Part shown: positions 11,520-19,158 of the stretch, piece after piece
Layout of the letters: each line of letters opens with the position of its first letter
How positions within the stretch are numbered: the stretch's first letter is position 1
The notes under the pieces: model-generated
What the model saw: only the letters and a program-made list of their open reading frames with translations
The model's database searches: none
Told to the model about the DNA's origin: nothing
Origin: Nonomuraea dietziae
Lineage (GTDB): Bacteria; Actinomycetota; Actinomycetes; Streptosporangiales; Streptosporangiaceae
Assembly (NCBI RefSeq): GCF_014195505.1
Contig: NZ_JACIBV010000001.1
Location: 6,882,001 to 6,946,000 of the forward strand
DNA length: 64,000 nucleotides
Reading direction: 5' to 3'
Program-made: the position numbers and the translations under genes

Positions 11520-12146
11520 ATGAACATCACCGACGTGGCGACGGACCACGTGACGATCACGCCGAGCATCCTCTACTTCGGGACACCGGTCGTGTTGCTC
11601 TCCACCGAGAACGAGGACGGCTCGGCCAACCTCGCTCCGATGTCCTCCGCGTGGGCGCTCGGGCAGGTGGTCGTCCTGGGCCTGGGCGCCGAGGGCCAGA
11701 CGGGACACAACCTGGCGGTCAGGCCCGACCTGGTGATCAACCTGCCGGAGCCGGGGCAGTGGGCGGCGGTGGAGCGGCTCGCCCCGCTGACGGGACGCAA
11801 CCCCGTTCCAGAGCACAAGCAGGGCGCCTTCCGCTTCGAGCCGGGCAAGTTCGCGGCGGCGGGCCTGCGGGCCGAACCCTCCGATCTGGTGAGGCCGCCC
11901 AGGGTGGCCGGATGTCCGATCCAGCTGGAGAGCCGCGCCGTGCGGGTGCGGCCCAACGTGTCGGGCGACTTCCTCATCGTGGAGGCCAGGGTGCTCAGGG
12001 TCCACGCCGATCCGCGCCTCGTCGTGCCTGGCACCCAGCACATCGACCCGGCCCTGTGGAGCCCGCTGATCTACAACTTCCGCCACTACTTCGGCCTCGG
12101 CGCGGAGCTCGGCCACAGCTTCCGCTCACAGACGCCTCGACGCTGA
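11520..12146 (+). CDS. Flavin reductase-like (FMN-binding split barrel) protein
   Basis: 208 residues. The FMN-binding split-barrel fold of flavin reductase-like proteins is seen in PVVLLSTENEDGSANLAPMSSAWALG and the later VINLPEPGQW. It probably binds FMN and either reduces flavin for a monooxygenase or acts on a small substrate. It begins 44 bp after the AraC-type regulator on the same strand and ends one base before the convergent KstR-like gene. No partner monooxygenase lies in the window. Confidence 0.8.
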   Translation: MNITDVATDHVTITPSILYFGTPVVLLSTENEDGSANLAPMSSAWALGQVVVLGLGAEGQTGHNLAVRPDLVINLPEPGQWAAVERLAPLTGRNPVPEHKQGAFRFEPGKFAAAGLRAEPSDLVRPPRVAGCPIQLESRAVRVRPNVSGDFLIVEARVLRVHADPRLVVPGTQHIDPALWSPLIYNFRHYFGLGAELGHSFRSQTPRR

Positions 12147-12147
12147 G

Positions 12148-12753
12148 TCAGAGGTCGGACAGCAGCCGCGTCGCGGCGATCTCGATGCGCCGCTGGATCT
12201 GCTCATGGGTGCGCCGCCCGCGCAGCATCTCCAGCAGCTCCTGCACCCACACGCTGGACAGCAGTCCGGTGAGCACCAGGTCGTCCTCGGCGGCGTCGGG
12301 TCCGCCCGCCACCCGCAGCAGCAGCCCCGCCATCCGGTCGCCGAACGGCGTCTCGACCTCGGCCAGGATCAACGACCTGATCAGCGCGTCGGCCAGTTCG
12401 GGCTCGCGCATGAGGCCGCGGGTGGCACGCATGAGGACGTCGACCGCGCGCCCCGACGCCGTCGTGGCGCTCGGGGGGCGCCGCTCGATGCTGCTCTCCA
12501 GCAGGTCGATCTCCTCGCCGACCACCGCGACGACCAGGTCCATCTTGGAGGGGAAGTAGCGGTAGAGCGTGCCGAGGGCGACGCCCGCCCGCTCGGCGAC
12601 CGTGCGCATCTGCATCGCCTCGACACCGCCTCGCGAGGCGAGCGCGGCGGCGGCCTGGACGATGCGCTTGCGGCGCTGGCGCTGGCTCCTGGTGCGCGCG
12701 CCGGTGTCGGGCTGGGGGTCATGCGCGGGAATCGTCGCATGCGGAGGGCGCAT
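12148..12753 (-). CDS. kstR: TetR-family repressor, KstR-like
   Basis: 201 residues. N-terminal helix-turn-helix reads RSQRQRRKRIVQAAAALASR, then GGVEAMQMRTVAERAGVAL and GTLYRYFPSK, very close to what I recall of KstR, the repressor of cholesterol catabolism in mycobacteria and rhodococci; the C-terminal ligand domain is more diverged. In those bacteria KstR is released by a sterol CoA-thioester. The gene is divergent from the fadD17-ltp2 operon, and KstR-type boxes lie immediately in front of its own start and in the shared promoter region, so it should repress both itself and the operon. The call as KstR rather than another TetR rests on this context plus motif similarity. Confidence 0.85.
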   Translation of the reverse strand: MRPPHATIPAHDPQPDTGARTRSQRQRRKRIVQAAAALASRGGVEAMQMRTVAERAGVALGTLYRYFPSKMDLVVAVVGEEIDLLESSIERRPPSATTASGRAVDVLMRATRGLMREPELADALIRSLILAEVETPFGDRMAGLLLRVAGGPDAAEDDLVLTGLLSSVWVQELLEMLRGRRTHEQIQRRIEIAATRLLSDL

Positions 12754-12767
12754 GAGAACACGTTATC
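12754..12767. promoter_or_regulatory. KstR-type box at the repressor's own start
   Basis: GAGAACACGTTATC carries the core AACnnGTT of the KstR site, with the outer T/A positions not matching. It abuts the ATG of the repressor gene, where binding would block its transcription. Confidence 0.55.
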
Positions 12768-12866
12768 CGATGTCCCGTCGGCCCCGCTTGTTACTTACCG
12801 GTCACGGACCGGGCCTGATGGGCCCAGCGTTCACGGAGTCATGACGCAGCCAGGCACTGGACAGAT

Positions 12867-12884
12867 ACTAGAATCTGTTCTAGT
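12867..12884. promoter_or_regulatory. KstR-type operator before fadD17
   Basis: ACTAGAATCTGTTCTAGT is a perfect 7-bp inverted repeat around TCTG and fits TnnAAynnGTTnnA, one base off the KstR consensus core. It lies 39 bp upstream of the fadD17 start, in position to control the whole plus-strand sterol operon. Confidence 0.75.
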
Positions 12885-12922
12885 TTGCGGAACGGTTGAC
12901 CGAGCGCTTGCTGGGAGGCCGG

Positions 12923-14590
12923 ATGACCGAGGACACGCTTGCCGCCCTGCTCGAACGACGAGCCGACGACGACCGTCCAGGGCTGCTGTTCGAGGACCTC
13001 TCCTGGACGTGGCGCGAGGTCGTCGGCCGCTGCCGTTCCCATGCCAGGCGCCTGGCAGGGGCCCGGCATGTGGGCGTCCTGTGCGACAACCTCCCTGACC
13101 TGGTCTTCCTCATCGGCGCGGCGGCGCTCGGCGGTCCTGTGGTGGTCGCGCTCAACCCGACCAGATCGGCGGCCGAACTGCGGAGGGACGCCGCCGCCAC
13201 CGACGTGGACCTGCTGCTGTGGGAGGCCCCCTACGAGCACCTCGCACGGGCCCTGCCCCTTCCCTCCCTCCGCCTGACCGAGCTCACCGAGACAGCCGGG
13301 CTCCCCGAGACAGCTGGGCTCCCCGAGCAGGCCGGGTTCGCCGGAAAGGCCGGGTTCGCGGAGACGGCCGGGTTCCCCCAGACGGCCGGGGGTGACGGCG
13401 GCGGCGCTCGGGCGGCCGCGGCCGAGGAGCTGGTGATGCTGATCTTCACCTCGGGCACCTCGGGAGCGCCGAGGGCCGTGCGGATCACCCAGCGGAAGAT
13501 CGCCGTTCCCGGCGCCAACCTCGCCGCGATGCTGACGCCCGCCGACGTCGTCTACTGCTCGATGCCGCTCTTCCACTCCGGCGCCGTCATGGCCGCCCTC
13601 GCCCCCGCCGTGGCCTCGGGCGCGACGCTGGCGCTGCGCAGACGCTTCTCGGCCTCCGGCCTGCTGCGGGACGTGCGCCGCCACGGCTGCACCTACCTGC
13701 ACTACGTCGGAAAGGCGCTGTCCTACGTGCTGGCCACGCCCCCGCGCCCCGACGACGCCGACAACCCGCTGAGGATCGCTTTCGGGAACGAGGGCAGCGC
13801 GACCGCCATCAGACGCTTCGGTGAGCGGTTCGGCTGCCACGTGATCGACGCGTTCGGCTCCACGGAGACGGCCCTGTCGGTCACGCCGGACCCGTCCGGG
13901 CCCAGCGGCGCCCTCGGCAGGCTCCCCGAGGGGATCGAGATCAGGAACCCGGCGACGGGCGAGCGCTGCGCGCCCGCGATCATCGTCGACGGCAGGCCGT
14001 CCAACTCCGACGAGGCGATCGGCGAGCTGGTGAACGTCAGGGGCGTCGGCCTGTTCGAGGGCTACTACAACGACCCCGCGGCCGATGCCGAGCGGGTCAG
14101 GCAGGGCGCCTACTGGTCGGGCGACCTGGCCTACGCCGACCCGCAGGGGTTCGTGTTCTTCGCGGGCAGGGGCACCGAGCGCCTGCGCGTGGACGGCGAG
14201 AACCTGGCGGTCGCACCGATCGAGTCGGCGTTGAGGGAGTTCCCCGGGGTGGTCGAGGCGGCGGTCTACCCGGTGCCCGACGCGGCGGCGGGCGACCAGG
14301 TGATGGCGGCGCTCGTCATGGACCGCCCGTTCGACCCCGGGGCCTTCGCCGCGTTCACCGAGTCGCTCGGCGCCAAGGCCGTACCCCGATACATCCGGAT
14401 CTGCGGGGAGCTGCCGCAGACCGCCTCCCACAAGGTAGTCAAACGCGTCCTGGCCGGACAGGCCTGGCGCACCTCCGACCCCGTCTGGTTCCGCCCCGGC
14501 TCGGCGTTCACCAGGCTGACAGGCGAGGACATCGACGTGATCGAGGAAGAGTTCGCCCGGCACGGCCGCACGCACCTACTGGAGAGCTGA
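12923..14590 (+). CDS. fadD17: Steroid side-chain acyl-CoA synthetase, FadD17-like
   Basis: 555 residues from ATG 12923 (GGGAGG ribosome site); a TTG nine codons upstream is less likely. AMP-forming ligase: P-loop LIFTSGTSGAPRAV, then SMPLFHSGAV, DAFGSTETALS and the hinge/Asp motif YWSGDLAYADPQG. Runs such as ALRRRFSASGLLRDVRRHG and YVGKALSYVLATP closely match my memory of Mtb FadD17, which loads CoA on sterols with shortened C5 side chains. Mtb FadD17 is ~502 residues; part of the excess is a run of six 18-bp repeats before the P-loop (residues ~123-157). First gene of an operon whose next start follows its stop directly. Confidence 0.87.
   Translation: MTEDTLAALLERRADDDRPGLLFEDLSWTWREVVGRCRSHARRLAGARHVGVLCDNLPDLVFLIGAAALGGPVVVALNPTRSAAELRRDAAATDVDLLLWEAPYEHLARALPLPSLRLTELTETAGLPETAGLPEQAGFAGKAGFAETAGFPQTAGGDGGGARAAAAEELVMLIFTSGTSGAPRAVRITQRKIAVPGANLAAMLTPADVVYCSMPLFHSGAVMAALAPAVASGATLALRRRFSASGLLRDVRRHGCTYLHYVGKALSYVLATPPRPDDADNPLRIAFGNEGSATAIRRFGERFGCHVIDAFGSTETALSVTPDPSGPSGALGRLPEGIEIRNPATGERCAPAIIVDGRPSNSDEAIGELVNVRGVGLFEGYYNDPAADAERVRQGAYWSGDLAYADPQGFVFFAGRGTERLRVDGENLAVAPIESALREFPGVVEAAVYPVPDAAAGDQVMAALVMDRPFDPGAFAAFTESLGAKAVPRYIRICGELPQTASHKVVKRVLAGQAWRTSDPVWFRPGSAFTRLTGEDIDVIEEEFARHGRTHLLES
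13289..13392 (+). repeat. Six 18-bp tandem repeats inside fadD17
   Basis: Units of 18 bp, e.g. GAGACAGCCGGGCTCCCC, repeat five times with drift plus a partial sixth. They encode a hexapeptide of the form ETAGLP/ETAGFP. They sit in the loop just before the ATP-binding motif, where insertions are tolerated. Confidence 0.9.
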
Positions 14591-15439
14591 GTGGATTTCA
14601 CCCTGGACGAGACCCAACAGGACCTGCGTACCCTCACCGCCGACCTGCTGGCGAAGAACCCCGAGTGGCCGGCCATGGAGCAGGCGGGTCTGGCGGGCAT
14701 CTGCACGCCGGAGGAGGGGCTCGGCGCGGTGGAGATGGCCGTGGTGCTGCGCGAGGTGGGCGCCGTCGCCGCCGCCGTGCCCGCGCTGCCGGTCCTCGCC
14801 GCCTCCCTCGCCCTCGCCCGGTACGGCAGGCAGGTCGACGGCCTGCCCACCGTCGCGGTCAAGGGCATGAGCGCCCCCTACGCGCAACAGGCCACGCACG
14901 TCCTCTACGCCACGGACGAGGGCGTGTTCCTGACCGACGACTTCGAGGTGACCCCCGAGTTCACCTCCACGGGCGAGCCCTCGGGGACGATCCGCGACAG
15001 GGGTGGCGAGCGCCTCGCGGGGCCCGGCGACGACCCACGGCTGATCGTCACCGTCGCCATCGCCGCCCAGGCCAGCGGTGTCCTGGCCGGAGCGCTCAGG
15101 CTGACCACCGACTACATCAGGACCCGCAGGCAGTTCGGCCGCCCTCTGGCCGAGTTCCAGGCCGTCACCATGCAGATCGCCGACGTCTACATCGCCTCGC
15201 GCGCCCTCGACGTCGCGATGTGGTCGGCCGCGTGGGGCATGGACCGCGACGACGTGGCCATCGCAGGGTTCCACGTGTGCGAGGCGTTCAAGGCGCTGTT
15301 CACCTGCCAGCACCTGCACGGCGGGCTCGGCCTCGACGTGACCTATCCCCTGCACCGCTACTTCGCCCAGGCCAAGCACCTGACCCATCTCCTCGGCGGC
15401 GCCGACGCCCAGCTCGACCTGATCGGAGCGCACCTCTGA
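14591..15439 (+). CDS. fadE28: Acyl-CoA dehydrogenase subunit, FadE28 (ChsE1)-like, short
   Basis: 282 residues, GTG start immediately after the fadD17 stop (TGAGTG). Acyl-CoA dehydrogenase-related: N-terminal MDFTLDETQQDLRTLTADLL, a shortened middle domain, and a C-terminal helical domain with TRRQFGRPLAEFQAVTMQIAD and HLHGGLGLDVTYPLHRYFAQ. In mycobacteria FadE28 pairs with FadE29 as an alpha2beta2 enzyme that dehydrogenates the 2'-propanoate side chain of cholesterol intermediates. Mtb FadE28 is 339 residues as I recall, so this one lacks much of the beta-rich middle domain. It would depend on the next product for activity. Confidence 0.85.
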   Translation: MDFTLDETQQDLRTLTADLLAKNPEWPAMEQAGLAGICTPEEGLGAVEMAVVLREVGAVAAAVPALPVLAASLALARYGRQVDGLPTVAVKGMSAPYAQQATHVLYATDEGVFLTDDFEVTPEFTSTGEPSGTIRDRGGERLAGPGDDPRLIVTVAIAAQASGVLAGALRLTTDYIRTRRQFGRPLAEFQAVTMQIADVYIASRALDVAMWSAAWGMDRDDVAIAGFHVCEAFKALFTCQHLHGGLGLDVTYPLHRYFAQAKHLTHLLGGADAQLDLIGAHL

Positions 15440-16593
15440 TGCTGATCGACCTGACCCCCGAACAGCGCGCGCTCCGCGACGAGCTGCGCGAGTACTTCCG
15501 CGCCTGCCTCACCCCCGAGGACCGCAGGAAGATCGCCGAGGATCCCTTCGGCGACGCCTACATGGAGCACTGCCGCAGGCTCGGCCGTGACGGCAAGCTG
15601 GGGCTCGGCTGGCCCAAGGAGTACGGCGGAGGCGGCTACGGCCCGCTGGAGCAGCAGATCTTCGCCAACGAGATCGCGCGCGCGGGCGTGCCGTACCCGA
15701 TCATCACGCTGCAGACCGTCGGCCCCACACTGATGCAGTACGGCACGCGCAAGCAGAAGGACTTCTTCCTGCCCCGCATCCTGGCGGGCGAGTGCCACTT
15801 CGCCATCGGCTACAGCGAGCCCGAGGCCGGCACCGACCTGGCCTCGCTGCGCACGACGGCGGTCAAGGACGGCGACCACTACATCGTCAACGGCCAGAAG
15901 ATCTTCACCAGCGGCGCGCACTACTCCCAGTACATCTGGCTGGCCGCCCGCACCAACCCCGAGGCCAAGAAGCACAAGGGCATCACGATGATGATCGTGG
16001 ACTGCGCCGACCCCGGCTTCTCGTGGACGCCGATCGTCACCATGGACGGCCGCCACCACACCAACGCCACCTACTACCAGGACGTCAGGGTCCCCGAGGA
16101 CATGGTGGTCGGCGAGGTGGACAAGGGCTGGGACCTCATCGTCAACCAGCTCAACCACGAACGCGTCACGCTCGGCCCCGCGGGCAACCTCGCCCAGACC
16201 TACGACCGGTTCCTGTCGTGGGCGCGCGGCAAGGGGCTGCTCGCCGAGCCCGACGTGCGCAGAGCGCTGGCCAGGGTCTACACCTACTACCGCACGAACG
16301 AGCTGCTGAACTGGCAGGTCGCGGCCAGCATGGACCTCGGCTGGCTGGGCGCGCCCGACGCCTCCGCCACCAAGGTCTACGGCTCCGAGCGGATGCAGGA
16401 GATCGGCAGGCTCGTCTGCGACGTCCTGGCCAGGTACGGCGACCCCGCCGATCCAGAGACGGCCGAGCTGATGGAGCGCGTGGACCACGGCGTCAAGGGC
16501 GCGGTCGTGCTCACCTTCGGCGGTGGGGTCAACGAGGTGCAGCGCGAGCTCATCGCCATGCTGGGCCTGTCGCTGCCGAGGCCGCCGCGATGA
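15439..16593 (+). CDS. fadE29: Acyl-CoA dehydrogenase subunit, FadE29 (ChsE2)-like
   Basis: 384 residues from the ATG in the TGATG overlap with fadE28. Full acyl-CoA dehydrogenase: MLIDLTPEQRALRDELREYF, LGLGWPKEYGG, FAD/substrate segment HFAIGYSEPEAGTDLASLRT, VNGQKIFTSGAHYSQYIWLA, and DGRHHTNATYYQDVRVPEDM. These match Mtb FadE29 closely from memory, including length (387). With FadE28 it should introduce the double bond into the C-22 sterol CoA-thioester, passing electrons to ETF. Overlaps chsH2 by ATGA. Confidence 0.9.
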   Translation: MLIDLTPEQRALRDELREYFRACLTPEDRRKIAEDPFGDAYMEHCRRLGRDGKLGLGWPKEYGGGGYGPLEQQIFANEIARAGVPYPIITLQTVGPTLMQYGTRKQKDFFLPRILAGECHFAIGYSEPEAGTDLASLRTTAVKDGDHYIVNGQKIFTSGAHYSQYIWLAARTNPEAKKHKGITMMIVDCADPGFSWTPIVTMDGRHHTNATYYQDVRVPEDMVVGEVDKGWDLIVNQLNHERVTLGPAGNLAQTYDRFLSWARGKGLLAEPDVRRALARVYTYYRTNELLNWQVAASMDLGWLGAPDASATKVYGSERMQEIGRLVCDVLARYGDPADPETAELMERVDHGVKGAVVLTFGGGVNEVQRELIAMLGLSLPRPPR

Positions 16594-17498
16594 GCGCCCA
16601 CGATCGCGAAGAGACGGGCGCGCACGAGGAGCTCATGGAGCTCGCCGCCAAGCAGGCCGCCCTCGGCGAGGTGCGGGGGGCTCCCGCCGCCGACCCCGTG
16701 AACGAGCCCATGATCAGGCACTGGCTCGCCGCCATGGGCGACGCCAACCCCGCCTACCTGGCCAACGGCGTCGCGCCGCCCGCGATGGCGCAGGTGTGGA
16801 CGATGCAGGGGCTCGGGCCCCGCCAGCCGTCCCCCGTGGACGAGGTCATGACCGCGCTCAACGAGGCGGGCTTCACCGGCGTCGTCGCCACCAACTGCGA
16901 CCACACCTACCATCGGCCGCTGCGCGTGGGGGAGCGGGTCACCGCCGCCACCCGCTTCTCCGACCTGAAGGGCCCGAAGAGCACGGCCCTCGGTGAGGGC
17001 TACTTCGCCACCTGGACCGTCACCTGGTACTCGGAGGACGACCCGGTCGCCGAGATGCTCTTCAGAGTCCTGAAATTCCGGCCCAAGGAGCGGAAGAAGC
17101 CGTATCCGCTGAAACCGGCGATAAATCAGGACACCGCCTTCTTCTGGGAGGGTGTGAAACAGGGCGAGCTGCGTATCCAGCGCTGTGGCGACTGCGGCGA
17201 GCTACGGCACCCGCCGGGCCCGCTCTGCCCTACCTGCCGATCGGCCAACCGCGACCACGTGGTCGCCAGCGGACTCGGCACGCTCTACAGCTTCGTGGTG
17301 CACCATCACCCGCCCGTTCCGGGGAGAGAGACGCCTTTTGTGGTGGCTGTGGTGGAACTGCCGGAAGGGGTGCGGATTGTGGGCAACATCGTGGACTGTC
17401 CCGTCGAGGACGTGGGTATCGGTATGGAGTTGCGCGTGACGTACAGCTCGATGGACGACGAACTGACCCTTCCCCTGTGGGCACCGCGGGAGCCGTGA
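16590..17498 (+). CDS. chsH2: ChsH2-like hydratase subunit (MaoC-like plus DUF35 OB-fold)
   Basis: 302 residues from the ATGA overlap; Mtb ChsH2 (Rv3542c) is 311. The N-terminal half is a MaoC-like hot-dog domain (NEPMIRHWLAAMGDANPAYL, NCDHTYHRPLRVGERV). The C-terminal half is a DUF35 domain with a zinc ribbon of four Cys (RCGDCGELRHPPGPLCPTC) followed by an OB fold. In mycobacteria ChsH1-ChsH2 hydrates the sterol enoyl-CoA, and the DUF35 part binds the Ltp2 aldolase. The presence of both neighbours supports the same complex here. Confidence 0.92.
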   Translation: MSAHDREETGAHEELMELAAKQAALGEVRGAPAADPVNEPMIRHWLAAMGDANPAYLANGVAPPAMAQVWTMQGLGPRQPSPVDEVMTALNEAGFTGVVATNCDHTYHRPLRVGERVTAATRFSDLKGPKSTALGEGYFATWTVTWYSEDDPVAEMLFRVLKFRPKERKKPYPLKPAINQDTAFFWEGVKQGELRIQRCGDCGELRHPPGPLCPTCRSANRDHVVASGLGTLYSFVVHHHPPVPGRETPFVVAVVELPEGVRIVGNIVDCPVEDVGIGMELRVTYSSMDDELTLPLWAPREP

Positions 17499-17929
17499 TG
17501 CGTACGCTGACCGAAGGACAGGTCGAGATCGGTTCGGTTCTCCCCGAGCTCTCGATTGATCTCACTCCTACGCTGATCGTCTCCACGGCGCTGGCGACCA
17601 TGGACTTCACCCCTGTCCACCACGACGTCGAGGGCGCCAGAGCCCAGGGCTCCAAGGACATCTTCCTCAACATCCTCACCACGATGGGGCTGGTCGAGCG
17701 GTACGTCACCGACTGGATCGGGCCCGAGGCCGTGATCAAGCGGATCAACGTCAAGCTCGGGGTCCCCGCCTACGCGGGCGACCGGCTGACCTTCACCGGC
17801 GCGGTCGTGGACTGCGAGGAGGGGGAGTACACCGTGGAGGTGCGCGGCAAGGTCAGCCTCGGCGACCACGCCACCGCCACCGTGGCCTTCCGCCTGCCCG
17901 CCCCCGGCGACGGCACGGCGGCGCCATGA
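17498..17929 (+). CDS. chsH1: ChsH1-like MaoC dehydratase subunit
   Basis: 143 residues from the ATG in the TGATG overlap. Single hot-dog MaoC domain: the ATMDFTPVHHDVEGARAQG helix carries the Asp-x-x-x-x-His catalytic dyad of (R)-hydratases, and LGVPAYAGDRLTFTG follows. It is the catalytic partner of ChsH2 in the hydration step before aldol cleavage. Mtb ChsH1 is 129 residues. Overlaps ltp2 by ATGA. Confidence 0.92.
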   Translation: MRTLTEGQVEIGSVLPELSIDLTPTLIVSTALATMDFTPVHHDVEGARAQGSKDIFLNILTTMGLVERYVTDWIGPEAVIKRINVKLGVPAYAGDRLTFTGAVVDCEEGEYTVEVRGKVSLGDHATATVAFRLPAPGDGTAAP

Positions 17930-19089
17930 GGTCCGAGGCCGCGATCGCCGGGATCGGCGCCACGGAGTTCAGCAAGGAGTCGGGACGCTCTGAGCTGCGG
18001 CTGGCCGCGGAGGCGGTGCTCGCCGCCCTCGACGACGCGGGCCTGACCCCCTCCGACGTGGACGGCATGGTCACCTACACCCAGGACACCAACCAGGAGA
18101 TCGCCGTCGCCCGCGAGGTGGGCATCGGCGACCTCACCTTCTTCTCCCGCGTCCACTACGGCGGGGGCGCCGCCTGCGGCACGGTGATGCACGCGGCCAT
18201 GGCGGTCGCCACAGGGGCCGCGCGGACCGTGGTCTGCTACCGGGCCTTCAACGAGCGCTCGGGACGCAGGTTCGGCCAGCCCGACGCGAGGGTGGGCGGC
18301 GAGCCTTCCTCCCAGGGGCTCGAGATGAGCTGGCACGTGCCGTACGGGCTGATGACCCCCGCGGCCTGGGTGGCGATGTTCGCCCGCAGGTACATGCACG
18401 TCTCGGGGGCCACCTCCGAGGACTTCGGCAGGGTCGCGGTGGCGATGCGCAGGCACGCCGCCACCAACCCCGCCGCGTGGTTCCACGGCAGGCCGATCAC
18501 GCTGGAGGAGCACCAGGCGTCACGCTGGATCGCGGAGCCGCTGCACCTGCTCGACTGCTGCCAGGAGAGCGACGGCGGGGTGGCGCTGGTGGTCACCACG
18601 GCCGAGCGCGCGCGTGACCTGCGCAGATCCCCCGCGGTGATCGCCGCGGCGGCCCAGGGCTCGGGCACGGGACAGATGATGATGACCAGCTACTACCGCG
18701 ACGACATGGCGGGCCTGCCCGAGATGTCAGTGGTCGGGACGAGGCTGTGGGAGATGTCGGGACTGTCGCCCGCCGACATCCAGACCGCCATCCTGTACGA
18801 CCACTTCACGCCCTTCGTCCTCAACCAGCTGGAGGAGCTCGGCTTCTGCGGCAGGGGAGAGGCGAAGGACTACGTCAAGGACGGCGGCATCGAGCTCGGC
18901 GGCAGGCTGCCGGTCAACCCGCACGGCGGCCAGCTCGGCGAGGCCTACATCCACGGGATGAACGGCATCGCCGAGGCCGTCCGGCAGATCAGGGGCACCT
19001 CGGTCAACCAGGTGGGCGGTGTCGAGAACGTACTGGTCACCGCGGGGACAGGGGTGCCGACCAGCGGCCTGGTCCTGACGCGGGGCTGA
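17926..19089 (+). CDS. ltp2: Ltp2-like steroid retro-aldolase (thiolase fold)
   Basis: 387 residues, one more than Mtb Ltp2 (386). Lipid-transfer/thiolase-fold protein: AAIAGIGATEFSKESGRSE, VHYGGGAACGTVMHAAMAVA, then DHFTPFVLNQLEELGFCGRG, and GGRLPVNPHGGQLGEAYIHG near the end. In mycobacterial cholesterol catabolism Ltp2, bound to ChsH2, cleaves the 17-hydroxy side chain to androstenedione and propionyl-CoA. It is the last gene of the operon; the gene order fadE28-fadE29-chsH2-chsH1-ltp2 is exactly that of the igr locus. Confidence 0.93.
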   Translation: MRSEAAIAGIGATEFSKESGRSELRLAAEAVLAALDDAGLTPSDVDGMVTYTQDTNQEIAVAREVGIGDLTFFSRVHYGGGAACGTVMHAAMAVATGAARTVVCYRAFNERSGRRFGQPDARVGGEPSSQGLEMSWHVPYGLMTPAAWVAMFARRYMHVSGATSEDFGRVAVAMRRHAATNPAAWFHGRPITLEEHQASRWIAEPLHLLDCCQESDGGVALVVTTAERARDLRRSPAVIAAAAQGSGTGQMMMTSYYRDDMAGLPEMSVVGTRLWEMSGLSPADIQTAILYDHFTPFVLNQLEELGFCGRGEAKDYVKDGGIELGGRLPVNPHGGQLGEAYIHGMNGIAEAVRQIRGTSVNQVGGVENVLVTAGTGVPTSGLVLTRG

Positions 19090-19095
19090 GGAGGC

Positions 19096-19117
19096 CCTGC
19101 GGCTCGCGGGCCGCAGG
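19096..19117. terminator. Hairpin between convergent ltp2 and the sigma-like gene
   Basis: 8-bp perfect stem (CCTGCGGC / GCCGCAGG) with a 6-nt loop, 7 bp after the ltp2 stop. It sits between convergent genes and may serve both. Confidence 0.55.
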
Positions 19118-19158
19118 CCTGCCTCCTTCTCCCTACCCCGGCACCCGGATGCCTTCGC

